Assembly (NCBI GenBank): GCA_002373875.1
Contig: DFKQ01000069.1
Coordinates: 1 to 11,203, forward strand
Direction: 5' to 3'
Length of the DNA: 11,203 nucleotides
Origin: Lachnospiraceae bacterium UBA3641
GTDB lineage: Bacteria; Bacillota; Clostridia; Lachnospirales; Lachnospiraceae
Below, in pieces: positions 1-8,077 of this stretch (the stretch's first letter is position 1; every line of letters starts with the position of its first letter). Below the pieces are notes generated by a model. It did not search any database, was not told the DNA's origin, and saw nothing but the letters and a program-made list of their open reading frames with translations. Position numbers and translations under genes: made by a program.

Positions 1-38
1 GTTTGGTCAAGGTCTGAATAGTAACCCGAAATTAATAT

Positions 39-869
39 TTAATGTGAATTCAGAGACGCAATAACAAATACTATTATATCTGCGGTTACGATAGTTGCGC
101 CTACCGGTGTTGATAAAATGATCGAGAACAGCATGCCCAAAACGGCGCATACAACAGCTATAACTGCCGAACAGATGACAACACTTCTGTAGTTGCTGAA
201 CATCCTCATGGCTGATAATGCCGGAAAAATAACAAGTGCCGAAATAAGCAATGAACCCACAAGGTTCATTCCCATGACTATGATGACCGCGATCAGGACG
301 GCAATCACCAGATTGTATCTGTCGGCGCTCATACCGGTGGCATTTGCGAAATCCTCATCGAAGGTCACGGCAAAGATCTTGTTGTAAAGAAAAACAAACA
401 GCAATATGACCAGGATGGCAAGTATTATCGAAAACCATACTTCGCCGAGAGTAAGCGTAAGCAGGGATGTGGATCCAAAAAGGGTTGAACACACATCGCC
501 CGATACATTGGCCGAGCTTCCCGACACATTCATTATAAGATACCCGACCGCAAGCGCACCCACCGAAAATACGGCAATCGCGGCATCCCCGTTGATCCTG
601 GTATTCTTGCCCGATTTAAGGAGAAATACCGCAGCCAGAATAGTAAGGGGAAGAACAATAACATTGTTATTTATCATTTTAAAAACCGATGCTATTGCCA
701 TGGCACCGAAGGCAACATGGCTCAGTCCGTCTCCGATAAATGAATATCTCTTAAGGACCAGTGTCACGCCAAGCAGGGATGCCGACAGCGATATGACTAT
801 CGCCACCACGAAAGCATAGCGCACAAAAGGATATGTAAAATATAATTGTAATGTATTTATGAAATTCAT
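39..869 (-). CDS. Metal ABC transporter permease, ABC-3 (ZnuB/MntB-like) family
   Basis: Membrane channel subunit of an importer for zinc, manganese or a similar divalent metal. The 276 residues are typical of the family and almost wholly hydrophobic, with about eight membrane segments. The family signature is visible as GDGLSHVAFGA at residues 46-56, and the conserved late region MGMNLVGSLLISALVIFPA lies at about 199-217. It starts 15 nt after the stop of the upstream ATPase gene, with an AGAAGGT ribosome binding site about five bases before the ATG, so the two are co-translated subunits of one transporter. The metal cannot be decided from sequence alone; Zn is favoured by the His-rich partner. 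No solute-binding protein gene is in the window. It is intact, ending TAA at 39-41. Confidence 0.93.
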   Translation of the reverse strand: MNFINTLQLYFTYPFVRYAFVVAIVISLSASLLGVTLVLKRYSFIGDGLSHVAFGAMAIASVFKMINNNVIVLPLTILAAVFLLKSGKNTRINGDAAIAVFSVGALAVGYLIMNVSGSSANVSGDVCSTLFGSTSLLTLTLGEVWFSIILAILVILLFVFLYNKIFAVTFDEDFANATGMSADRYNLVIAVLIAVIIVMGMNLVGSLLISALVIFPALSAMRMFSNYRSVVICSAVIAVVCAVLGMLFSIILSTPVGATIVTADIIVFVIASLNSH

Positions 870-884
870 CCTGTACCTTCTATG

Positions 885-1769
885 TTATTCCGGACGATGC
901 GAAGGTTCTTTCATATCAGGATCCGTCGCACCTCTGAATTCCGCATTATAAGCCTCGTTTTTAACCGGTTCTCCATGCTTCCTGTCCCCTGCATGCCCAT
1001 CGATACGCTTCCTGTCATCTTCGGCCCGGTCCATTCTGTATCCCGTCTGATCCTTTGTATGGCAGTGATCCTTATGATGCTGATGGAAGGCCTTCCAGCT
1101 CTCGGACATAAGGTACTCGTTCTTATCTCCGAAAAAGACCTGTTCACGGCCTATCTGTAATATCTTATTGGCATGTCCCATGGCTTCCTCAAGATCATGG
1201 CTTACCATGACTATGGAGACGCCCGACCTGTTCAGGTCCGACAGGAGACCGTAGAATTCACATGTGACTTTATAATCAAGACCGGTTACCGGTTCATCAA
1301 GAAGCAGGAGCTTGCCCGTCGCGCACAGGGCCCTGGCAAGAAGGACCCTCTGCTGCTGACCGCCCGACAGCTCCCTGTAACATTTCTTACGAAGCTCCCA
1401 TACATCCATCTTCTTCATATTCTCTTCGGCGGTCCTCTTCTCTTCCCTGTTGTAGAAGGGTCTGAGACCGCACCTGCTCAAGCATCCGCTTATGACTATC
1501 TCCTGCACCGATGCCGGAAAGTCACGCTGAAACTCCTTATTCTGGGGCAGGTATCCTATCTCATTTCGCTTAACATCATCAGAGAAGACGATCTCCCCTC
1601 CCATCGGCTTATTAAGATTCATGAGGGCCTTCATAAGTGTGGACTTACCGGCTCCGTTCTCACCGATTATGCACAGGTAATCACCCTCCTCAACATCGAA
1701 GTTGATGCCTTCGGTCACCACCTGCCCGTCATATCCAAGTTGTAAATCTCTGCAAGCTATATACGCCAT
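885..1769 (-). CDS. Metal ABC transporter ATP-binding protein (ZnuC-like) with His-rich C-terminal tail
   Basis: Cytoplasmic ATPase driving the metal permease encoded just downstream. All nucleotide-binding motifs are present in order: Walker A GENGAGKST (36-44), Q-loop Gln76 in YLPQ, ABC signature LSGGQ (134-138), Walker B LLLLDEP (154-160) and the H-loop His191. The start is well supported: an AGGAGGG ribosome binding site lies four to five bases before the ATG at 1769. At 294 residues it is longer than the roughly 235-255 usual for ZnuC-type ATPases. The extra length is a charged C-terminal tail (about 227-294) that opens with a His/Cys cluster (His229, 231, 232, 235, Cys236, His237) and has more His at 259, 265 and 291. 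The tail may bind or sense metal, which is inference. A palindromic repeat ends immediately before the ribosome binding site. Confidence 0.93.
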   Translation of the reverse strand: MAYIACRDLQLGYDGQVVTEGINFDVEEGDYLCIIGENGAGKSTLMKALMNLNKPMGGEIVFSDDVKRNEIGYLPQNKEFQRDFPASVQEIVISGCLSRCGLRPFYNREEKRTAEENMKKMDVWELRKKCYRELSGGQQQRVLLARALCATGKLLLLDEPVTGLDYKVTCEFYGLLSDLNRSGVSIVMVSHDLEEAMGHANKILQIGREQVFFGDKNEYLMSESWKAFHQHHKDHCHTKDQTGYRMDRAEDDRKRIDGHAGDRKHGEPVKNEAYNAEFRGATDPDMKEPSHRPE

Positions 1770-1779
1770 ATTCCCTCCT

Positions 1780-1878
1780 GTGAAACAAGGGGACGGTTCC
1801 TCGTTTCATTGTCCTCAAACAGGCGAATTGTTCAGATGTATATTAAAAGTGAAACGAGGAACCGTCCCCCTGTTTCAC
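1780..1878. repeat. Palindromic intergenic element, copy 1 (GGGGACGGTTCC core)
   Basis: Two 29-nt arms (1780-1808 and 1850-1878) are reverse complements with a single mismatch, separated by a 41-nt AT-richer loop (1809-1849). The arm core GGGGACGGTTCCTCG is shared with the copy at 8950-9025. The right arm contains the TGA stop of the cellulase gene (1875-1877). The left arm ends next to the znuC-like ribosome binding site. No T-run follows it in the minus direction, so it is a poor intrinsic terminator but could form an RNA hairpin between the two genes. It resembles REP/BIME or small non-autonomous mobile elements in architecture. No transposase is nearby. Confidence 0.9.
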
Positions 1879-3710
1879 TCACCCAGAGGTATCGCATGGT
1901 CAAGCCCCATGAACCTCCCGTTCTCCTGCCACAGAACCTCCTTCACAAATTCATATTTATCCTCGTCCCAGGTTTTAAAGTCATCAAGCAGCAGACCGCC
2001 GGTATCCCCCGAATTGGGGTTAAGGCACCAGAAGGTATGATTAAGCCTGTACTTCTTAATAAGCTGCCGCATGGCCGTCATCCATTTAAGGTTCGGTTCC
2101 CGCATAAAGCCGCCCCATTCCCCTATAAGGATGGGAGCAATACCGTCCTCATAGATGTAGAACCAGTTATCCCGCCAGCAGTCCCTCATAAGAGAATCAT
2201 AGTCATACCCGTCATAGAACCAGGGCTGATCAAAAACTGTGGGCCCGTAATCATGGGGCGAATACACAAGCTTATCCTGAAACTGTCCGAGGTCTATCGG
2301 ATGATCGGCCACTCCTCTTAAGTTGCCTCCCCACCAGGTAATGTGGTAGTCATCCGCGATCTTGCTCCTGTAATTTCCGTTTTCCTTAATATCGACCGGG
2401 TAACTTTCGATCCCTTCAACCATTATGAGTACATTGGGATTTTCCTTAAGGACCGCAAGGGCTGCCTTCTGCGCCTCCCTCTTCCAGTTGTTGGGTGAAT
2501 CGGAATCATTCCATACGGCTGCCCTGCTGCCCTCCGAAGGCTTGCCGTGAGGCTCGTTCTTAAGGTCATATGCGATTATGGTATCATTATCCTTATACCG
2601 GGCCGCCGCCCACTCAAGCGCCGCAACATACTCCTTCTCGCTTACCTTGTCAGTATACCACAAATTGGTCATATGCCCCGAAGGATCCGTCTCCACGCTG
2701 TGGATATCGATCATTACCTTGATCCCGTTTGCTTCCGCAACAGTCAGGAAATAGTCGAAAATCTCCAGTGAATTCATACCGTTTAACTCTTCATTATAAG
2801 CATGATTATAATTAGCTTCGGGATAAGTTCCCGCAGCCCACTCGTTAAGGAGCTGGGCCGACATGGGCACACGAATCAAGTTAAAGCCTCTGTCTCCTAT
2901 AGCTTCCACGGTTGTTACAAGCTCGCTGTTTGACAGGCCGTCGAAGGTGTTCGTCCCGACATTGTAGCCGAACCAGTTAAGGCCGGTGAGCCACACCTCC
3001 TTATCATCCTTATCGAGTATCCTGCGCCCGTCGGTATGGAGCCAGTCATCACCCTGTACTGCCCTTTTATCTCTTTTAAGCAGTTCTCTGGCATCCGCCC
3101 TGCTTCCTCTACCGGTGCTTCCCTTACCTGCATCACCGCTGCCCTCATCATTACCGGAGGCATCCCTGTCAATTGACTTCAGCTTATTTACCTTGCAGTC
3201 GGCGCCATTAAGCCTTGCGTAGGTTACCTTAAGCCCGTCTTCCTTCACCCCAAGGTTGCAGCCAATGCCCTCCGTCCTGCTTCCCCTGCCGATCGAACCA
3301 TTGTAGCCGGCATTCACGATACTGAGTCTGTCATCCCTGACCGTAAAGGTCCCGTTCCAGCCTTCTGCCCTTGCCAGCCCTTCTATGCCTATCTCAAGCT
3401 CCCAACCGTCAATGGGAGAAGATGATCCGTTTACTATCTGCCAGTCCACGCCGTACATGGTGATGTCCCCGTCCTGCCAGGAATTACCGGAAGCGTAGTT
3501 AAGTACGAGACCTTCCTCAACGTCCTCTTCACTTACCGGTTCCGCATCAGGCCCGGGTATATCCTCATCCCCGGTCAGCCCGATAGCATCCTGTCCTTCT
3601 TCAGTTGCCCTGTCTCCCGTTCCGCCCTTAAGCTGCGCGCCTATGGCAATTCCTGCCGCAAGCGCGGCCACAACCGCACAGATCAGGATGATGACCGTCT
3701 TTTTATTCAT
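1875..3710 (-). CDS. Endoglucanase, GH5 (E1-like, probably GH5_1) with N-terminal CBM2-like module
   Basis: Secreted or membrane-anchored cellulase hydrolysing internal beta-1,4-glucosidic bonds. Residues 5-25 form a hydrophobic signal/anchor without a lipobox; cleavage after Ala25 (IGA-Q) is possible. An acidic linker (30-66) leads to a cellulose-binding-like module (about 67-160) with CBM2-type landmarks: W90, DGWELEI (101-107), GWNG (117-120), NAGYNG (133-138). A Gly/Ser/Asp linker (180-205) precedes the catalytic barrel (about 222-600). Expected GH5 residues are visible: R280 (LIRVP), H337 (IDIHS), acid/base E386 in DLKNEPHG, H486/Y488 in YSPHDY, nucleophile E531 in LIGEWGG, and W561. The run VEGIES...WWGGNLRG resembles the Acidothermus E1 group, which is recalled rather than tested. 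The start has only a weak GGTAG-type ribosome site, but no better in-frame start is seen. Its TGA lies inside the palindromic repeat. It is transcribed divergently from the adhesin gene. Confidence 0.93.
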   Translation of the reverse strand: MNKKTVIILICAVVAALAAGIAIGAQLKGGTGDRATEEGQDAIGLTGDEDIPGPDAEPVSEEDVEEGLVLNYASGNSWQDGDITMYGVDWQIVNGSSSPIDGWELEIGIEGLARAEGWNGTFTVRDDRLSIVNAGYNGSIGRGSRTEGIGCNLGVKEDGLKVTYARLNGADCKVNKLKSIDRDASGNDEGSGDAGKGSTGRGSRADARELLKRDKRAVQGDDWLHTDGRRILDKDDKEVWLTGLNWFGYNVGTNTFDGLSNSELVTTVEAIGDRGFNLIRVPMSAQLLNEWAAGTYPEANYNHAYNEELNGMNSLEIFDYFLTVAEANGIKVMIDIHSVETDPSGHMTNLWYTDKVSEKEYVAALEWAAARYKDNDTIIAYDLKNEPHGKPSEGSRAAVWNDSDSPNNWKREAQKAALAVLKENPNVLIMVEGIESYPVDIKENGNYRSKIADDYHITWWGGNLRGVADHPIDLGQFQDKLVYSPHDYGPTVFDQPWFYDGYDYDSLMRDCWRDNWFYIYEDGIAPILIGEWGGFMREPNLKWMTAMRQLIKKYRLNHTFWCLNPNSGDTGGLLLDDFKTWDEDKYEFVKEVLWQENGRFMGLDHAIPLGE

Positions 3711-3782
3711 GCTATTAATCTACCATAAACCACAGGCTTAATCAAACAGGATCGTCCCGGCAAAAACTGTTCTTACTTTATT

Positions 3783-3788
3783 ATTATA
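3783..3788 (-). promoter_or_regulatory. Possible -10 box for the endoglucanase gene
   Basis: A perfect TATAAT on the minus strand lies about 73 nt before the cellulase start codon, in the divergent intergenic region. No convincing -35 hexamer is found 16-18 bp upstream of it, so this is a weak call based on position and one hexamer in AT-rich DNA. Confidence 0.3.
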
Positions 3789-3817
3789 TTGACGAACACT
3801 ATATTTGGGGGTATTCT
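3789..3817 (+). promoter_or_regulatory. Sigma-A-type promoter for the adhesin-sortase pair
   Basis: TTGACG (3789-3794, five of six to consensus), an exact 17-bp spacer, then TATTCT (3812-3817, four of six). Transcription would start near 3824 and give a leader of about 80 nt. It is the best -35/-10 pair in the intergenic region. It partly overlaps the candidate -10 of the divergent cellulase gene, so the two transcription units could compete or share control. Confidence 0.55.
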
Positions 3818-3849
3818 AGTGTTGATGTATTGTATTTAGTAGAATTTAG

Positions 3850-3883
3850 CGGATTCATGCAGATGAGGGTCAGCATGAATCCG
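3850..3883 (+). promoter_or_regulatory. Leader inverted repeat upstream of adhesin gene
   Basis: A perfect 11-bp inverted repeat, CGGATTCATGC (3850-3860) and GCATGAATCCG (3873-3883), with a 12-nt loop AGATGAGGGTCA. It sits inside the predicted 5' leader, ending nine nt before the AAGGGG ribosome binding site (3893-3898), which itself stands five nt before the ATG. No T-run follows, so it is not an intrinsic terminator. It may be a protein operator or an RNA stem affecting message stability or translation. Confidence 0.6.
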
Positions 3884-3903
3884 GAAATAAATAAGGGGTA
3901 ATC

Positions 3904-6900
3904 ATGAATAAGAGAAAGTCATTTCGTTTAAGAACAGCCGTACTTCTTATATGTGCGCTTGTCATACAGTTGCATGTTCCGGTAACGGGTGCCCAGATCA
4001 AAGTGGCAGATACGACCAATGCCGTTTCCGGAAATGATTCAGGCAATAATGGCAGCGATCCCACAGTGACCGTCAGGTCCGCTTCTTCGGATAAGGCAGC
4101 AGTCCCGTCTGACAAGCCCGCAACGAAGGAAACGGTTACTCCCACTCCTACTTCTGTTCCGTCTAAATCATCTGAAGCTGAAACACCTGTCATAAATATA
4201 TCAAAGCCCACGGCAACACCTGTACCTACAGCTCTGCCGGAACCTTCGATCGCACCAACCCCTGTTCCAACGCTCAAGCCGACTTCCACACCTGTTGCGG
4301 TTCCATCATCACAGGGACTTTCCGACAAGGAGGATCGGGCCGCAGGCGGCGGTTCGAAGTTTTCAATAAAGAAGGCAGTAAACGGGATCACCGGTATTTT
4401 CAATGATTCCGCCGAGGATCAGGATATACAAAGAGACGGCGCCGGCGGGGATACTACATGGCAGAATGATTATGATTACAGCATAGCAGATGGCTATATA
4501 ATACTTATACATTACAAGGGGAGCAATAAGGATGTCGTTGTCCCGGATAAGGCAGTGATCGATGGTTCCGAATATACCCCTACCATCCGGGATACTACAA
4601 ACCGTAAGATCAAAGATGTCTTTTCCTATAACACAGTGATAGAATCCGTTGATTTAAGAAATGTCAAAATAAGCGGTAATACGTCATTGAACGCAATGTT
4701 CAGTGGCTGCACCTCCCTTAAATCGGTAAGTTTGAATGGCGTTGTCACAAAAGATGTCTATGATCTTAGCGCTATGTTCTGGAATTGCAAAAAACTTACA
4801 ACCGTAGATCTTGGCAGCTTTGACACTTCAAACGTCAGAAACATGAAAAGTATGTTCATTAACTGCAATAGTCTTACATCTCTTGACCTGAGTAATTTTA
4901 ATACCTCTGAAGTTACCGATATGAGTAATATGTTTTCTTGGTGCACCAGCCTGACTTCCCTTGACTTAAGCAATTTCAACACCGGGAAGGTCACCGATAT
5001 GAATTATATGTTTTATCAGTGCACCAGCCTGACTTCCCTTGACTTAAGCAATTTCAACACCGGGAAGGTCACCGATATGAGTAATATGTTTTATGAATGC
5101 AGCAGACTTACCTCTCTTGATCTCAGTAATTTCAATACCTCTGAAGTTACCGATATGAGTTTTATGTTTTCTCTCTGCAGCAGACTTACCTCTCTTGATC
5201 TCAGTAATTTCAATACCTCTGAAGTTACCAATATGGATGATATGTTTGATAACTGCTTAAGCCTTACCTCTCTTGATCTTAGCAGCTTCAACATGGAAAA
5301 AGTATATACGGGCTCAGGTAAAGCGAGCATACTTGGTAACTGCTCTGCATTAACAAGAATAGAAATCCCTTGCAGACTTAATCTTGATGTTTTTCTTCCT
5401 GCAACTTTTGTTAAGGAAGATAACCCTTCCGATGAATATAACAGCCTTCCCCGGTATAAGGATACAAGCTTCACAATAATACTTAAAGATACCTACACCC
5501 CGGTGGATGCCATCGAAATCACCGGTGATAATGTTGAGATCAACGATAACAGGATCACAATATATAAGGGAAGAAGTTATACCTTCTCAGCCAATGTTAC
5601 ACCTTTTGATGCAAGCAGCACCGATGTTACATGGTCTGTGACGGATGAATCCACCGTCTCATTGGTAAGCGGCAATACCACAGCAGAAATAAAGGGATTA
5701 AAAGCCGGAGAAACAAGATTGAGAGCCGTCAGCGTCGGAAAGGATGCCAATGGTAACAGCAAGGAAGCCTATCTGGATATTACAGTGGCGGAGGACCCCG
5801 ATATGGTAACCGGAGTAGAAATAAAGGATCCGCCGACAACCATAGGGACCGGCACCTTACGAAGCAAGACTCTTGAAGCCGTCGTTTCTCCATCAACGGC
5901 GCTTAACAAGAAGGTTAGTTGGTCCATAAGTCCTTCAGACGGAAGTATTGCAACAATAAGTGAGCAATCCGGAGGCGACCCCAAAAAGGTCAGGATCACG
6001 GGCGTTGCCGAGAGCAGCAGTCCGGTTACCGTAACTGTTACAACAGAAGACGGAGGACAGGTATCTTCCTGCCGGATTTATGTTGTAAAAAACAGTGTTG
6101 AAAAGATTGAAATATCATCCTCCGAATATTCGGTTCCTGTAGGCGGTACTCTGACTCTTGCCGATAAAAAGGCCGTTTATCCTGAGGATGCTACAGTATC
6201 GGACGTTACCTATACAAGCGATAATACGGGCGTTGCTACAGTAAATGAAAGTACCGGACTTGTCACGGGAATTGCCCCGGGAACAGCGCATATAACCGTT
6301 GCTTCTGTTGAGAATCCCGAAATAACCGCAACCTTTACGATCACCGTCTATGCAGTTCCGGTTACCGGAGTAACCCTTAACAGATATGACCTTACTTTAC
6401 TGTCGGACGGATGGGAAGGTGAGACAGTCGCGCTTGTCGCAAGAGTAACACCGGATGATGCAACAAACAAAGAGGTCATCTGGCGCAGTACAAGCTCCAA
6501 TGTTGCTTCGGTTGACTCCGAAGGTAATGTTACCGCCAAGGAAACAGGTGAAGCGGATATAATCGTTACCACGGTTGATGGCGGCAAAACCGCAATATGT
6601 CATGTTACTGTGGAGAAGATTAATGTCCCGGTGACGGGAATCACCCTTATTCCACCGTCGGAGGCCATATATGTAGGTGACTCGGTAAAGCTTGAGCACA
6701 GCCTTATTCCTTCCAATGCTACCGACAAAAGAGTGACCTGGACAAGTGACAGCCCCGAAACAGCTACAGTCGTTAACGGTCTGGTAACCGGTGTTTCACC
6801 TGGTACCACAACCATAAGAGTCAAGGCCAGAGACGGTGGCTACGAAGCCCATTGTACCGTAATAGTCAGGGCCCGCCCCGTAGAAGTTACGAGTATCGAG

Positions 6901-8013
6901 CTTGATCCTACTTCATACCAGCTGTATGTAGACGAGAATATTACGATCAAGGCAACCGTAAAGCCTGACAATGCCTATGATAAAACCATTACCTGGAAGT
7001 CCAATAACCCGACTGTTGCAACCGTCACTTCAGACGGGGTTGTCACCGCAAAGGCTCTCGGGGAAGCTACTATAACCGCAACCGCATCAAACGGGGTTAA
7101 TGCAATCTGTGAGATAAAGGTGATCAAGCTCCCTGTCAGAGTCAAGGAAATGTACATCTCACCTGTAAAGAAAACCATCTATGTTGGCCAGGGCTTTAAC
7201 ATTACCGCAACGATCCTTCCCACTGATGCCGATATAAAGGACATCATATGGTCAAGCGATAATGATCCCATCGCAGCAGTCAACGAAAAAGGACGGGTCA
7301 CCGGCAAGAAGGTGGGAACTGCCATAATCACCGCACTGACGGCTGATGGCGGTCTCAGGGCCGAATGCGAAGTCACGGTCAAGAATAAACCGGCAACTCC
7401 AACACCTGCACCTGTACCCACATGGATCCCCAAACCGGGTGATGACGAAGACAAGAACAAACTCCGCATAGTGGACGACAGAACAAAGGACTGTCCGAGC
7501 AAGGATAAGGTCAGGGGATACCTTGACAGGACACCGGGTGACTGGTATCTGGTAATAACCGACTCCGACGGAGCTACAATAAAGCCCAGAATAAACGCTG
7601 ACTCCTCTCTTACACACCACCATGCCATGTTCTTTAAGATCCGCATGCTGGATGCTGCAGGTAATGAAGTGAAGGATTTCGGCAAGTTCACGATCCGTAT
7701 TCCTCTTATATCTGATATGGACCTAAGTAACGGTGATGTAAGGGTCGTTGCCGTTAACGGAGACGGCCTTGACAGGAGCATATCCTCCTCCACAGGCAGG
7801 GACGGCGATGTTTACTATGTTACTTTTACATCAAATCACAACGGTGAATACGCAATACTCTATACCCTCAAAAAATCCACCGTTGATTACTACAACAATT
7901 ATTACAGGGCTCTGGCCAACCAGTATAATGCTGCCAATGCCGCAGGATTATACAATAACCGGGTTCTTGATCATGTGCCGAGAACCGGCTATGTGATTAA
8001 CCCAAAGCAGTGA
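3904..8013 (+). CDS. Giant BspA-like/Big_2 surface adhesin with tail-less VPRTG C-terminus
   Basis: A 1369-residue exported protein, probably a cell-surface adhesin. In order: signal peptide (1-30, cleavage near TGA-Q); Pro/Thr/Ser-rich wall-spanning-type linker (about 52-138); BspA-type leucine-rich repeats (DUF285 style, about 240-465) with a 26-residue period and a Cys in each unit (269, 295, 321, 347, 373, 399, 425, 451); seven Ig-like Big_2 domains starting near 532, 634, 731, 818, 908, 992 and 1078, several opening with VPVTG; a Pro-rich hinge (1161-1178); an unrecognised beta-rich module (about 1187-1324); a Tyr/Asn/Ala-rich linker (1327-1352); and VPRTG at 1358-1362, followed by only seven residues. 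That end resembles a sortase motif but has no membrane segment or basic tail. Start: AAGGGG five nt before the ATG. A class B sortase gene follows 64 nt downstream. The binding target is unknown; plant fibre, host or other microbes are all possible. Confidence 0.9.
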   Translation: MNKRKSFRLRTAVLLICALVIQLHVPVTGAQIKVADTTNAVSGNDSGNNGSDPTVTVRSASSDKAAVPSDKPATKETVTPTPTSVPSKSSEAETPVINISKPTATPVPTALPEPSIAPTPVPTLKPTSTPVAVPSSQGLSDKEDRAAGGGSKFSIKKAVNGITGIFNDSAEDQDIQRDGAGGDTTWQNDYDYSIADGYIILIHYKGSNKDVVVPDKAVIDGSEYTPTIRDTTNRKIKDVFSYNTVIESVDLRNVKISGNTSLNAMFSGCTSLKSVSLNGVVTKDVYDLSAMFWNCKKLTTVDLGSFDTSNVRNMKSMFINCNSLTSLDLSNFNTSEVTDMSNMFSWCTSLTSLDLSNFNTGKVTDMNYMFYQCTSLTSLDLSNFNTGKVTDMSNMFYECSRLTSLDLSNFNTSEVTDMSFMFSLCSRLTSLDLSNFNTSEVTNMDDMFDNCLSLTSLDLSSFNMEKVYTGSGKASILGNCSALTRIEIPCRLNLDVFLPATFVKEDNPSDEYNSLPRYKDTSFTIILKDTYTPVDAIEITGDNVEINDNRITIYKGRSYTFSANVTPFDASSTDVTWSVTDESTVSLVSGNTTAEIKGLKAGETRLRAVSVGKDANGNSKEAYLDITVAEDPDMVTGVEIKDPPTTIGTGTLRSKTLEAVVSPSTALNKKVSWSISPSDGSIATISEQSGGDPKKVRITGVAESSSPVTVTVTTEDGGQVSSCRIYVVKNSVEKIEISSSEYSVPVGGTLTLADKKAVYPEDATVSDVTYTSDNTGVATVNESTGLVTGIAPGTAHITVASVENPEITATFTITVYAVPVTGVTLNRYDLTLLSDGWEGETVALVARVTPDDATNKEVIWRSTSSNVASVDSEGNVTAKETGEADIIVTTVDGGKTAICHVTVEKINVPVTGITLIPPSEAIYVGDSVKLEHSLIPSNATDKRVTWTSDSPETATVVNGLVTGVSPGTTTIRVKARDGGYEAHCTVIVRARPVEVTSIELDPTSYQLYVDENITIKATVKPDNAYDKTITWKSNNPTVATVTSDGVVTAKALGEATITATASNGVNAICEIKVIKLPVRVKEMYISPVKKTIYVGQGFNITATILPTDADIKDIIWSSDNDPIAAVNEKGRVTGKKVGTAIITALTADGGLRAECEVTVKNKPATPTPAPVPTWIPKPGDDEDKNKLRIVDDRTKDCPSKDKVRGYLDRTPGDWYLVITDSDGATIKPRINADSSLTHHHAMFFKIRMLDAAGNEVKDFGKFTIRIPLISDMDLSNGDVRVVAVNGDGLDRSISSSTGRDGDVYYVTFTSNHNGEYAILYTLKKSTVDYYNNYYRALANQYNAANAAGLYNNRVLDHVPRTGYVINPKQ
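4708..5253 (+). repeat. 78-bp tandem repeats encoding BspA-like units
   Basis: Seven full 78-bp periods inside the adhesin gene, each coding 26 residues of the type C-x-x-L-T-S-L-D-L-S-N-F-N-T-x-x-V-T-D-M-x-x-M-F. Units 4942-5019 and 5020-5097 share their first 61 nt exactly. Units 5098-5175 and 5176-5253 share their first 54 nt exactly. The outer units are diverged, so the centre has been duplicated or homogenised recently. Confidence 0.95.
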
Positions 8014-8077
8014 AAATACGGAGCGTTTTGAACCTGTTCCGAATAAGTGCAGAAATATTAAAAAGCAGGACAGATAA

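Noticed and set aside
1..38. Part of a gene left of the permease
   Set aside because: Thirty-eight bases with no recognisable coding or structural signal; nothing can be supported.
1780..1878. Intrinsic terminator after the cellulase gene
   Set aside because: The hairpin is strong but is followed by the AGGAGGG ribosome site rather than a T-run on the minus strand.
1173..2321. Plus-strand open frames over the znuC-like and cellulase genes
   Set aside because: They overlap genes with complete catalytic motifs on the other strand and show no recognisable protein features. One of them translates the palindromic repeat.
3678..3710. Lipoprotein signal on the cellulase (Cys11)
   Set aside because: Cys11 lies inside the hydrophobic core and the preceding residues (LILI) do not form a lipobox.
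3870..8013. Long open frames antisense to the adhesin gene (for example 3870-4403 and 7179-7793 minus)
   Set aside because: They mirror the low-complexity and repeated coding strand, with no family motifs or suitable ribosome sites, so they are shadows of the real gene.
8014..8077. Terminator or attenuator between adhesin and sortase genes
   Set aside because: Only a few A-T pairs around a short CG/CG stem can be drawn. This is too weak to call, and the genes are best read as one transcript.
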